This document shows positions 7,531-14,068 of a stretch of DNA of 14,668 nucleotides, piece after piece. This DNA comes from Paracoccaceae bacterium (GTDB lineage Bacteria > Pseudomonadota > Alphaproteobacteria > Rhodobacterales > Rhodobacteraceae), in NCBI GenBank assembly GCA_025458985.1, contig JALORM010000011.1, positions 1 through 14,668 of the forward strand. The letters are read 5' to 3'. Made by a program: the position numbers and the translations under genes. The notes beneath the pieces were generated by a model. The model searched no databases. It was not told the DNA's origin and saw nothing but the letters and a program-made list of their open reading frames with translations. The number at the start of each line of letters is the position of its first letter. Positions within the stretch are counted from its first letter, which is position 1.

Positions 7531-8613
7531 TCAGGCCGCAAAGCAGGTGCTGGAGGTCGACCGCGAGAGGGCCCATTCCTCGTCGTCCATTTCGGCCTCG
7601 ATGCCGTCGAAGAGCGGCGTCGAAAGGTACCGCTCGCCCGTGTCGGGCAGCATAGCAAGGATCACCGATCCGGCCGGCGCGCGCTCGGCGATCTGCCGGG
7701 CGACGGCGAAGGTGGCCCCCGCCGAGATGCCGACGAATAGCCCCTCCCGCCGCGCAAGTTCGCGCGCCCAGCGGATACCCTCCGGTCCGGAAACCTTGAC
7801 CACGTCATCATAGAGCCGGCCATCGACCGCCTCCTGCAGCACCTTGGGAATGAAGTCGGGGGTCCACCCCTGGATCGGGTGCGGCTCGAAGGCAGGATGC
7901 CCCGAGGACGGCGCGCCGTCCGGGTCGCGTGCCTGAGGAATCCCGCTCGTGATCAGTGCCGCGTTCGCTGGCTCGACCAGGGCGATCTTCGTCTCTGGCC
8001 GGGCATCCCGCAGCACGCGCCCGACCCCGGTCGCCGTGCCGCCCGTGCCGTAGCCGGTCACGAACCAGTCCAGCCGCTGCCCGGCGAAGTCGCCGAGGAT
8101 CTCGCGGGCCGTCGTGGCCGCGTGGATGTCGGCGTTGGCCGTGGTCTCGAACTGGCGGGCGAGGAACCAGCCGTTCGCCTCGGCAAGCTCGACCGCCTTG
8201 CGGTACATCCCGTAGCCCTTTTCGGCGCGCGGCGTCAGCACGACCTTCGCGCCGAGCATCCGCATGAGCTTGCGGCGCTCGACCGAGAAGCTGTCGGCCA
8301 TGGTCACGACCAGCGGATACCCTCGCTGCGCGCAGACGATGGCAAGGCCGATCCCGGTGTTGCCGCTGGTCGCCTCGATCACGGTCTGGCCGGGCTTGAG
8401 CAGGCCGCGCCGTTCGGCATCCTCGATGATGTTCACGGCCAGCCGGTCCTTGACCGATCCGGCCGGATTGAAGAACTCGGCCTTCACGTACAGCGTCCGT
8501 CCGTCGACCCCGAGGGCGTTGATGCGGATGACCGGGGTGTTGCCGATGGTGTCCAGAACGCTGTCGTAGAGGCGGCCGCGACCCTCGGTGGTGCGAAGAG
8601 GATTGGTCTGCAT
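7531..8613 (-). CDS. Cysteine synthase-like PLP enzyme (CysK/CBS family)
   Basis: This 360-aa enzyme is a fold-type II PLP beta-replacement enzyme; relatives make cysteine from O-acetylserine and sulfide. Motifs: NPAGSVKDRL with PLP Lys55, TSGNTG (82-87, substrate loop), GYGTGGTATG (187-196, phosphate loop) and PDTGERY (323-329). Compared with ordinary CysK (about 310-320 aa) it has an insertion around 225-246, before the conserved HPIQGW, and an extended C-terminus (DDEEWALSRST onward). Such differences, with a decarboxylase next door, leave room for a non-standard acceptor such as sulfite (cysteate) or ammonia (diaminopropionate); plain cysteine synthesis is also possible. ATG 8613 has AAAGGAA at 8620-8626 with a 6-base spacer. 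It is the second gene of the minus operon. Confidence 0.9.
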   Translation of the reverse strand: MQTNPLRTTEGRGRLYDSVLDTIGNTPVIRINALGVDGRTLYVKAEFFNPAGSVKDRLAVNIIEDAERRGLLKPGQTVIEATSGNTGIGLAIVCAQRGYPLVVTMADSFSVERRKLMRMLGAKVVLTPRAEKGYGMYRKAVELAEANGWFLARQFETTANADIHAATTAREILGDFAGQRLDWFVTGYGTGGTATGVGRVLRDARPETKIALVEPANAALITSGIPQARDPDGAPSSGHPAFEPHPIQGWTPDFIPKVLQEAVDGRLYDDVVKVSGPEGIRWARELARREGLFVGISAGATFAVARQIAERAPAGSVILAMLPDTGERYLSTPLFDGIEAEMDDEEWALSRSTSSTCFAA

Positions 8614-8636
8614 GATCGGTTCCTTTCGGAGGAATG

Positions 8637-8665
8637 CTGCCCGGCCCGCGAAGCGGCCCGGGCAG
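8637..8665 (-). other. Hairpin between cupin and cysK-like genes
   Basis: CTGCCCGG (8637-8644) pairs with CCGGGCAG (8658-8665). After one C/C mismatch, CCGC (8646-8649) pairs with GCGG (8653-8656) around a 3-base loop. It begins 7 bases after the cupin stop and ends just before the ribosome site of the next gene. No U-tract follows, so it may be an mRNA processing or stability element, or an attenuator. Confidence 0.45.
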
Positions 8666-8672
8666 GGGGTGA

Positions 8673-9173
8673 TCAGTTGGTCCCGCGCGGATCGTCGGCG
8701 GGGTCGACGTAGGTGATCCCGAACGGGCCGACCGCATTGATCTGCACGACGGTCTCTTCCTTGGTCCAGGCGAAGTGCGCCATTCCCGCCGGAAGGTGCA
8801 CGAAGCTGCCGGGCGCGAGGATGGGCGCCTCGGCCCGATCCAGCGCCTCTCCCGCGCCCATGCCGAAGCCACCGGAGATGACGGTGACAATCTCGTCTTC
8901 GGGATGCAGGTGGGGCGGGATCTCGTAGCCGGCCGGGAACTTCAGCCGCATCACGAATGGCCCCGGCTCGGCAGGGTTGCCATGCAGGACGGCGAACTCG
9001 GCACCCTCGGGCAGCGTGGCCGGGCCGGGGGCAAAGGTGATGTCCTCGACCGGGGCCGCCGTGTGGTGAAGCTCACCGTCATGGGCGCTACCCGGCACCG
9101 AAAGGAGCACCAGCGCCCCGAGGCCAAGGGCTGTCGTCGCGACGAGGGCCGGATTGTAGAAGGACGTCTTCAT
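8673..9173 (-). CDS. Exported cupin-domain protein
   Basis: This 166-aa protein starts with a signal peptide: hydrophobic residues about 9-27, then VPGSA before HDGE, giving likely cleavage after Ala30 and export to the periplasm. The rest is a single cupin barrel. Motif 1 is GYEIPPHLHPEDEIVTVISG with metal-ligand candidates His88, His90 and Glu94; motif 2 is PGSFVHLPAGMAHF with His133. A metal site is therefore intact. Cupins range from dioxygenases and isomerases to binding proteins, so the reaction is unknown. GTG 9185 is an alternative start, but ATG 9173 has GGAGAA close upstream. It is the first gene of the minus operon and is divergent from the regulator gene, 121 bases away. Confidence 0.87.
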   Translation of the reverse strand: MKTSFYNPALVATTALGLGALVLLSVPGSAHDGELHHTAAPVEDITFAPGPATLPEGAEFAVLHGNPAEPGPFVMRLKFPAGYEIPPHLHPEDEIVTVISGGFGMGAGEALDRAEAPILAPGSFVHLPAGMAHFAWTKEETVVQINAVGPFGITYVDPADDPRGTN

Positions 9174-9177
9174 CTGT

Positions 9178-9183
9178 TTCTCC
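9178..9183 (-). promoter_or_regulatory. Ribosome binding site of the cupin gene
   Basis: GGAGAA on the minus strand ends 4 bases before ATG 9173. It supports this start over the GTG at 9185. Confidence 0.5.
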
Positions 9184-9239
9184 ACTTGTCTGATTGCCCT
9201 GCGCGGCCGGTCGCGGACTGCCGCCAGCGGGAAAGCGCA

Positions 9240-9257
9240 GGAACCGGATCGTTCCGG
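9240..9257. promoter_or_regulatory. Candidate operator in the divergent promoter region
   Basis: Two overlapping inverted repeats lie in the 121-base divergent gap: GGAAC-N6-GTTCC (9240-9255) and CCGGA-TCGT-TCCGG (9244-9257). They end about 10 bases before TGCTAGA (9268-9274), a possible -10 element of the regulator gene, so a protein bound here would cover its -35 region and could also affect the cupin-side promoter. Binding by the adjacent regulator is inference. Confidence 0.35.
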
Positions 9258-9267
9258 CCGTCCCCTG

Positions 9268-9276
9268 TGCTAGAGT
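9268..9276 (+). promoter_or_regulatory. Possible extended -10 element of the regulator gene
   Basis: TGCTAGAGT at 9268-9276 resembles an extended -10 and shares TGCTAGA with 2033-2039. No clear -35 hexamer is seen at the right distance; the palindromes occupy that place. Confidence 0.25.
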
Positions 9277-9294
9277 GTCGGTGACGGAACAGTC

Positions 9295-11301
9295 GTGGAA
9301 AGCACCGTGGAAATCGCCATGGGATCGCAGAGCCGCGCCCTCGTCGCGGACGGGTCCGCGCTGTCGATCCGGATGATGGGCAGGATGCGCATGGAGCGCG
9401 ACGGCCGGTCGGTCGACCTGCCGGCCTCGCGCAAGCTGCGCGCCCTTCTTGCCTATGTTGCGCTTGCCGATCACCCGGTCGGCCGCAGTCGCCTGTGCGA
9501 GTTGATGGGTGACCTGCCCAGCGATCCGCGGGGAGAGCTGCGCTGGTACCTGAGCAAGCTGCGCGGGGTCCTCGGCCGGCGCGTCGTCACTGCGGAAGAC
9601 ATGGTCTCGCTGGACCTTGCGGATGTGGAGGTCGACGCGATCGAGATCGACCGGGCGGTCCGGAGCGGCCTCCAGACCGCAGAGACCGGCCTGTTGCAGG
9701 GGCTGCTGCAGCTGTTCGCCGGCGACTTCCTGGAAGGGCTGGACCTGAACCGCAGCCCGCAGCTTGACCATTGGCTCACCACCGTGCGCCGGCACTTCCG
9801 GTCGTGCCATGCCGCGGTCCTCGCGCAGCTGGTCGGACGGCTTCCCGCCGCCGACGCCGAGCGCAGGCGCCTGTGCGAGGCCTGGGTTGGGGTCGCGCCC
9901 TTCGACCTGCGGGCACAGGCCACCTTGCTGGCGGCCCTGCCCCAGGCCGAGGCCGAGCGCCACCTTGCCGCCGCCGTGCGCCTGTTCGAAGCCGAGGACA
10001 TGGACCCCGCCCCCCTTCGTCTGGCCTGGCGCGGGCTGCGGGCAGCCCCGGCCGCCGGGGTGGCAGCCACGGACCTGGTGGCCCCGTCTGCAGCCGGCCC
10101 CGCCGACGAGATCGCGCCCGGCCGGGCCGCGCTTGCGGTGATGCCGTTCAGCGAACCCGGAACCCCAGAGGCCCAGGCCGGGCTGGGCGCCGGGTTGACG
10201 CGCGACATCATCGCCCGTCTGGCCAGGCTGCGGTCGATGTTCGTCATTGCCCAGGGGTCGGTCTTCGCCCTGGCCGAACGCGGATTGGGCGCGCAGGACG
10301 CCGCCGAACGGCTGCGCGTCGACTATGTCGCCAGCGGGGTCGTCAGGCGCCGCGACAGGCACATCGTGGTGGCTGTCGAACTGGTCGACACCCGCACGCA
10401 GCGCATCGTCTGGTCGGAGGACTACGAAACCGCCGACGGCGACGCCTTCGATGTCCTCGACCGGATCGGGGATGCCATCGTCTGGGCAGTCGCCAGCGAG
10501 GTCGAGACCGCCGAGAAAAACCGCGCGATCCTGAAGCCGCCGAACTCGCTGACCGCCTGGGAGGCGTACCACCGCGGCCTGTGGCACATGTACCGCTTCA
10601 CCAAGGCCGACAACCGTCAGGCTCAGGGCTACTTCAGCCGTTCGATCGCCGCCGACCCGACGTTTTCGCGCGCCCATGCGGGCCTGTCCTTCACGCATTG
10701 GCAGAACGCCTTCCAGGACTGGGAAGACCGGGCCATCGAAACCGACCTGGCCTACCACACGGCACGCCGCAGCCTGCTAGCGGACGATCATGATCCGTCG
10801 GCGCACTGGGCGATGGGCCGTGCGCTCTGGCTGCGCCGGGACCAGTCTCAGGCTGTCGCCGAGCTTGACCAGGCGGTCGAACTCAGCCCGAACTTCGCGC
10901 CCGGGCACTATGCCCTGTCCTTCGTGCACGCGCAGTCCGGAGACCCGCAATCGGCACTGTCCTCGGCCGAGTATTCACAAAGGCTCAGCCCGTTCGACCC
11001 GCTGCTCTTCGGCATTCTCGGTGCAAAGGCGCTGGCTCATGTCCGGCTGGGACATTTCGAGGAAGCTGCCGAGTGGGCGCTGAAGGCGGTCGCTCGGCCG
11101 AACGCCCACGTCCTCATCCAGCAGATCGCCGCGCTTTGCCTCGCGCTGTCCGGGCGCATCGCCGAGGCGCAGACGGTCGCGGCGGCGGTTCGGACGGCAA
11201 CCCCGAACTGCCGTGTCGACGATTTTCTGAGGGCGTTCAAGTTTCCCTCCGAGACCGAGGCAGTGTTCCGCAAGGCGGCCGCAAGGATCGATCTGACCTG
11301 A
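9295..11301 (+). CDS. SARP-like winged-helix regulator with TolB-like and TPR domains
   Basis: This 668-aa cytoplasmic transcription regulator has three parts. Residues about 23-115 form a winged helix of the OmpR/SARP kind (LSIRMMGRMRMERDGRSVDL, then ALLAYVALADHPVGRSRL and LRWYLSKLRGVLG), followed by a BTAD-like helical segment to about 230. Residues about 280-390 match the TolB-like/FlgO-like domain seen in adenylate-cyclase-type regulators (ALAVMPFSEPGTPEAQAGLG, then DYVASGVVRRRD and IVWSEDYE). Residues about 425-655 are tetratricopeptide repeats (for example HWAMGRALWLRRDQSQAVAE). There is no receiver or sensor domain, so the signal probably reaches the TPR or TolB-like part. The start is uncertain: GTG 9295 or ATG 9319, both ahead of the DNA-binding domain. 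It is divergent from the cupin/cysK-like operon, which makes that operon the likely target. Confidence 0.85.
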   Translation: MESTVEIAMGSQSRALVADGSALSIRMMGRMRMERDGRSVDLPASRKLRALLAYVALADHPVGRSRLCELMGDLPSDPRGELRWYLSKLRGVLGRRVVTAEDMVSLDLADVEVDAIEIDRAVRSGLQTAETGLLQGLLQLFAGDFLEGLDLNRSPQLDHWLTTVRRHFRSCHAAVLAQLVGRLPAADAERRRLCEAWVGVAPFDLRAQATLLAALPQAEAERHLAAAVRLFEAEDMDPAPLRLAWRGLRAAPAAGVAATDLVAPSAAGPADEIAPGRAALAVMPFSEPGTPEAQAGLGAGLTRDIIARLARLRSMFVIAQGSVFALAERGLGAQDAAERLRVDYVASGVVRRRDRHIVVAVELVDTRTQRIVWSEDYETADGDAFDVLDRIGDAIVWAVASEVETAEKNRAILKPPNSLTAWEAYHRGLWHMYRFTKADNRQAQGYFSRSIAADPTFSRAHAGLSFTHWQNAFQDWEDRAIETDLAYHTARRSLLADDHDPSAHWAMGRALWLRRDQSQAVAELDQAVELSPNFAPGHYALSFVHAQSGDPQSALSSAEYSQRLSPFDPLLFGILGAKALAHVRLGHFEEAAEWALKAVARPNAHVLIQQIAALCLALSGRIAEAQTVAAAVRTATPNCRVDDFLRAFKFPSETEAVFRKAAARIDLT

Positions 11302-11328
11302 TCGCCGCTGCCGGCCTGGGACATGGGC

Positions 11329-11356
11329 GGTGGCGTTCTTGGCACTCGCCATCTTT
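11329..11356 (+). terminator. Weak intrinsic terminator after the regulator gene
   Basis: GGTGGCG (11329-11335) pairs with CGCCATC (11347-11353), one G-U pair, around an 11-base loop, and is followed directly by TTT and then CCCC. It lies 28 bases after the stop at 11301. The U-tract is short, so termination may be partial. Confidence 0.35.
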
Positions 11357-11522
11357 CCCCTGACCGACAAGGCCGCGCCCGCCCCCTGGCATGTCCCGGC
11401 CGCCGGCGGCCCCGCCTTGCCGATCACGATCACGATCGCGAGACCCGGGCCCCCCGCCTGGTAACACGCAGGCCGCCGCTATCGAACCGCAGTCTGCACG
11501 GCCGTGGCCGGCCGCCCGGAAC

Positions 11523-11528
11523 AAGGAG
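11523..11528 (+). promoter_or_regulatory. Ribosome binding site of the YHS gene
   Basis: AAGGAG lies 9 bases before ATG 11538 and marks this start in a frame that is open much further upstream. Confidence 0.7.
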
Positions 11529-11537
11529 TCCCATCGA

Positions 11538-12065
11538 ATGATCCGCAAAACCGCGTTCGCCCTCGCCCTTGCCGCCATGACCGCCGTGGCCGCACCTGCC
11601 GTCGCGGGCGAACAGTACGTCGATGCCACCGGCTTTGCGGTGTCGGGCTACGATGTCGTGTCCTACTTCGACCTGCCGCAATCGGCCGTCGGCGAGCCGC
11701 AGCAAAGCCCTCTGGCGGGATCCGCGTCGATCACGGCCGAGTACAACGGCGCGCGCTTCGCCTTCGCGACAGAGGCGAACCGCGACCGGTTCCTGGCCGA
11801 CCCCGCCCGCTACGTGCCGCAGTATGACGGGCACTGCGCCTACGGTGTGGCGCAGGGAGGCAAGGTGCCGGGCAATCCGACGCTCTGGCGCATCGTCGAC
11901 GACCGGCTCTACCTCAACATCACGCCGAACGTGGTGGGCTTCTGGGAAGCCGACATTCCCGGCAATCTCAGGACCTCCGAGGCAAACTGGCAGACGCTCG
12001 AGCCGCAGGCCGCGTCCGACATGGCGATTCCGAAGTTCACCTCGGCGGCGCCGGTGACGAACTGA
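11538..12065 (+). CDS. Exported YHS domain-containing protein
   Basis: This 175-aa protein has a signal peptide (Arg3-Lys4, hydrophobic 6-20, cleavage probably after AVA at 21-23), so it is likely periplasmic. The mature part is the YHS-type fold seen in many Rhodobacterales exported proteins: GYDVVSYFD (38-46), then the core EYNGARFAFATEANRDRF (68-85), DPARYVPQYDGHCAYGVAQG (88-107) and WRIVDDRLYLNI (117-128). YHS domains are small Cys/His modules thought to bind metal. Relatives of this family are sometimes selenoproteins; here Cys100 is an ordinary TGC codon. The function is unknown. It stands alone, with 236 bases before and 234 after it, so it probably has its own transcript. Confidence 0.87.
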   Translation: MIRKTAFALALAAMTAVAAPAVAGEQYVDATGFAVSGYDVVSYFDLPQSAVGEPQQSPLAGSASITAEYNGARFAFATEANRDRFLADPARYVPQYDGHCAYGVAQGGKVPGNPTLWRIVDDRLYLNITPNVVGFWEADIPGNLRTSEANWQTLEPQAASDMAIPKFTSAAPVTN

Positions 12066-12071
12066 CGGCGT

Positions 12072-12089
12072 GGGCCGCGGTCCCGGCCC
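12072..12089 (+). terminator. Hairpin after the YHS gene
   Basis: GGGCCG (12072-12077) pairs with CGGCCC (12084-12089) around a 6-base loop, 7 bases after the YHS stop codon. No U-tract follows, so this is a weak terminator candidate. Confidence 0.3.
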
Positions 12090-12113
12090 TGCGGCGCCAC
12101 CCCTGCGCCGGAC

Positions 12114-12125
12114 CCCCGGCCGGGG
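12114..12125. repeat. Perfect 12-bp palindrome in the YHS-TPP enzyme gap
   Basis: CCCCGGCCGGGG is a perfect palindrome in the 234-base gap 12066-12299, which otherwise holds no gene I can support. In GC-rich DNA such a palindrome can arise by chance; it could be part of a terminator or an operator. Confidence 0.3.
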
Positions 12126-12285
12126 CAGCGGCCCGGGCGTGACCGAGTTGCACCCGGCCCGCAGGCCTGTCACCACTTCGAGCGTGCCCGCAACCCGGGG
12201 TCAGGCAGGCGGCGCATCGCGGTGGCGCCGCCCCGACCTCAGGCCGGGCGGGCCACCGGCGCGGCAGTCCGCGCGCCTCACCGAC

Positions 12286-12291
12286 GGAGAG
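12286..12291 (+). promoter_or_regulatory. Ribosome binding site of the TPP enzyme gene
   Basis: GGAGAG lies 8 bases before ATG 12300, which decides the start against upstream in-frame options back to 12222. Confidence 0.6.
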
Positions 12292-12299
12292 TTCGAGGC

Positions 12300-13925
12300 A
12301 TGACAATCGAGGCGGCGCCCACGGGCGCGGACATCATCGGCGCAGCCCTTGCGGGGGCCGGGGCGACGCATGCCTTCGGCATTCCCGGCGGCGAGGTGCT
12401 GGCGCTGATGCAGGGCCTTGATGCGGCCGGCATCGGCTTCGTCCTGGTCAAGCACGAGAACGGCGGCGGATTCATGGCCGAAGGGCTGTGGCACACGACC
12501 GGTGCGCTTCCGGTGCTGGTCGCGACGCTCGGTCCCGGGGTGGCCAACGCGGTCAATGTCGTGGCGAACGCGATGCAGGACCGCGTGCCGCTGGTCTTCC
12601 TGACCGGCTGCGTCGACGCCGACCTTGCCGAAACCTACACCCATCAGGTCTTCGACCACCAGGCGATGCTGCGCCCGATCGTCAAGGGCAGCTTTCGGCT
12701 GGCCCGGGGCGCGGTCGGGGCGGGCATGGCCAAGGCCATCGCCCTGGCTTTGTCGGGCCAACCCGGGCCGGTGCATGTCGATGTCCCCATAGGGGTGGCC
12801 GAGGCGCCGGCCGAAGAGCCCCCGCCCCCGCCGCCGCAGATCGGCGGGCCCGGGCTGCCGCCAAAGCGGTCGATCGACGCCGCGCTCGGGGCGCTGATCC
12901 GGGCAGAGCGCCCGCTGGCCATCGCCGGGGTCGATGCGGTGAACGAAGGCGCGGGCGAGGCCGTGGCCGGCTTCTGCCGTCGGCACGGCATCCCGCTGAT
13001 CACCACCTACAAGGGCAAGGGCCTGATGGACGAGGCCGATCCGCTCTGTCTCGGCGGGGCAGGGCTGTCGCCCAAGGCCGACCGGATCCTGATGCCGCTC
13101 ATCGAGAAGGCCGATTGCCTGCTCCTTCTGGGCTACGATCCGATCGAGATGCGGGCCGGGTGGCGCGACCCCTGGACCCGGGACCAGACGGTGGTCGAGA
13201 TCGCCCCGGCGCCGCGCGGACACGGCATGCATCGGGCGGATCATGTCCTGCTGGGCGCCCTGGCCGAGACGTTGCCGGCCCTCGCCCATGACGCGCCGGA
13301 GCGATGGGCGGACGGTGCGCCAGCCGCGGCGCGCGCGGCGCTTGCCCAGGCGTTCGCCGTCCCTGACCACTGGGGGCCGCATCAGGTCTTCGCGACCCTG
13401 CGCGAGGTGATGCCGCCGGACACGGTCGCCACTGCAGACAGCGGCGCACACCGGATCCTGTTCAGCCAGATGTGGCACTGCCCGTCGCCCCGCGGGATGC
13501 TGCAGTCCTCGGGCCTCTGCACGATGGCCTGTGCCGTCCCCCTGGCCGCCGGGGCAAAGCTCGGGCGCCGCGAGGCGCCGGTGCTGGCCGTCGTGGGCGA
13601 TGCCGGGCTCGAGATGGGGGCGGGGGAGCTTGCCACGCTGGCGGCGCTTGGCCTGCCCGTCGTGATCTGTGTCCTTGTCGACGACAGCCTTGCCCTGATC
13701 GAGCTGAAGCAGCGCGGCACGCAGCGCCCCAACCTGGGCGTCGACTTCGGCGGGCCGGGGCGGGGCACCGACTTCGCGGGCCTTGCGCGCGCCTTCGGCG
13801 GCCATGGTGTCGAAGTCACCGATGCCGTGTCACTGGCGCGCGAGGCGCGGGCGGCGCTCGGCCGCGACCGGTTCACACTGATTGCCGCCCGGATTCCGCG
13901 GCGAGCCTATGATGGCGCCTTCTGA
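12300..13925 (+). CDS. Acetolactate synthase-like thiamine-diphosphate enzyme
   Basis: This 541-aa protein has the three-domain layout of the acetolactate synthase/pyruvate decarboxylase superfamily. The N-terminal pyrimidine-binding domain (about 1-170) has HAFGIPGGEVLALM and the conserved cofactor-activating Glu53 in KHENGGGFMAEG. A Pro-rich linker (about 176-185) leads to a central domain (about 190-320). The C-terminal diphosphate-binding domain has GDAGLEMGAGEL from Gly433, with metal-ligand Asp434. The usual GDG is GDA, and the Asn that normally binds metal 27 residues later is Asp461 in LVDDSLALIELKQ. It lacks clear features of substrate-specific subfamilies, and no small regulatory subunit is adjacent, so true branched-chain amino acid synthesis is unlikely. 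A 2-oxo-acid decarboxylase or carboligase activity is the family expectation; the substrate is unknown. Confidence 0.87.
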   Translation: MTIEAAPTGADIIGAALAGAGATHAFGIPGGEVLALMQGLDAAGIGFVLVKHENGGGFMAEGLWHTTGALPVLVATLGPGVANAVNVVANAMQDRVPLVFLTGCVDADLAETYTHQVFDHQAMLRPIVKGSFRLARGAVGAGMAKAIALALSGQPGPVHVDVPIGVAEAPAEEPPPPPPQIGGPGLPPKRSIDAALGALIRAERPLAIAGVDAVNEGAGEAVAGFCRRHGIPLITTYKGKGLMDEADPLCLGGAGLSPKADRILMPLIEKADCLLLLGYDPIEMRAGWRDPWTRDQTVVEIAPAPRGHGMHRADHVLLGALAETLPALAHDAPERWADGAPAAARAALAQAFAVPDHWGPHQVFATLREVMPPDTVATADSGAHRILFSQMWHCPSPRGMLQSSGLCTMACAVPLAAGAKLGRREAPVLAVVGDAGLEMGAGELATLAALGLPVVICVLVDDSLALIELKQRGTQRPNLGVDFGGPGRGTDFAGLARAFGGHGVEVTDAVSLAREARAALGRDRFTLIAARIPRRAYDGAF

Positions 13926-13934
13926 ACGGCTGAG

Positions 13935-13972
13935 ATCCGACCTTTCACGACCGCGTGAACAGTCTGTCGGAT
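13935..13972 (+). terminator. Nested inverted repeats after the TPP enzyme gene
   Basis: An outer pair ATCCGAC (13935-13941) / GTCGGAT (13966-13972) encloses an inner pair TTCACG (13944-13949) / CGTGAA (13954-13959) with a 4-base loop. Together they fold into one hairpin with an asymmetric internal loop, 9 bases after the stop codon. It could terminate transcription; the inner 16-base palindrome could instead be an operator for the next gene. Confidence 0.4.
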
Positions 13973-14057
13973 TGTTGCCTCGGCGGTAACGGAGGATGTG
14001 CCTTGCGCGAACCGCACGGTGTGGGCCGCGCTGCGATCCCCGAACCCCTTTGCGTGC

Positions 14058-14065
14058 GAGGTGAG
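14058..14065 (+). promoter_or_regulatory. Ribosome binding site of the TTC38-like gene
   Basis: GAGGTGAG precedes ATG 14069 (4 bases from the AGGTGA core). It favours this start over the ATG at 13955, which lies within the hairpin and would add an unusual N-terminus. Confidence 0.5.
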
Positions 14066-14068
14066 CCG

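Larger units (their letters stand above)
11302..11537 (+). other. Intergenic region, regulator to YHS gene
   Basis: These 236 bases hold no convincing gene; a frame open from 11391 only extends the YHS gene upstream without a ribosome site. Contents are the weak terminator at 11329-11356 and a short tandem array of the hexamer CGATCA, CGATCA, CGATCG at 11421-11438. No clear promoter is visible. Confidence 0.5.

Noticed and set aside
5946..7658. Minus-strand 570-codon frame overlapping the decarboxylase in another frame, and a plus-strand 559-codon frame at 6134-7813.
   Set aside because: Arg/Pro/Gly-rich shadow translations; the decarboxylase frame carries the PLP motifs.
9088..10758. Long minus-strand open frame opposite the regulator gene.
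   Set aside because: No recognisable domain, low-complexity Gly/Pro/Gln composition, and it crosses the divergent promoter region.
11421..11438. Short hexamer array as a CRISPR or iteron set.
   Set aside because: Only three 6-bp units, the last imperfect, with no spacers and no replication or Cas gene nearby.
11538..12065. YHS-family selenoprotein possibility.
   Set aside because: Cys100 is encoded by TGC and there is no in-frame TGA, so no selenocysteine is called.
12201..13805. Long minus-strand open frame opposite the TPP enzyme gene.
   Set aside because: Antisense shadow; the plus strand has a complete ThDP enzyme with a ribosome site.
13955..14068. Upstream extension of the TTC38-like gene from ATG 13955.
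   Set aside because: It starts inside the hairpin, lacks a ribosome site and adds a Cys/Gly-rich segment unlike the rest; ATG 14069 has GAGGTGAG.
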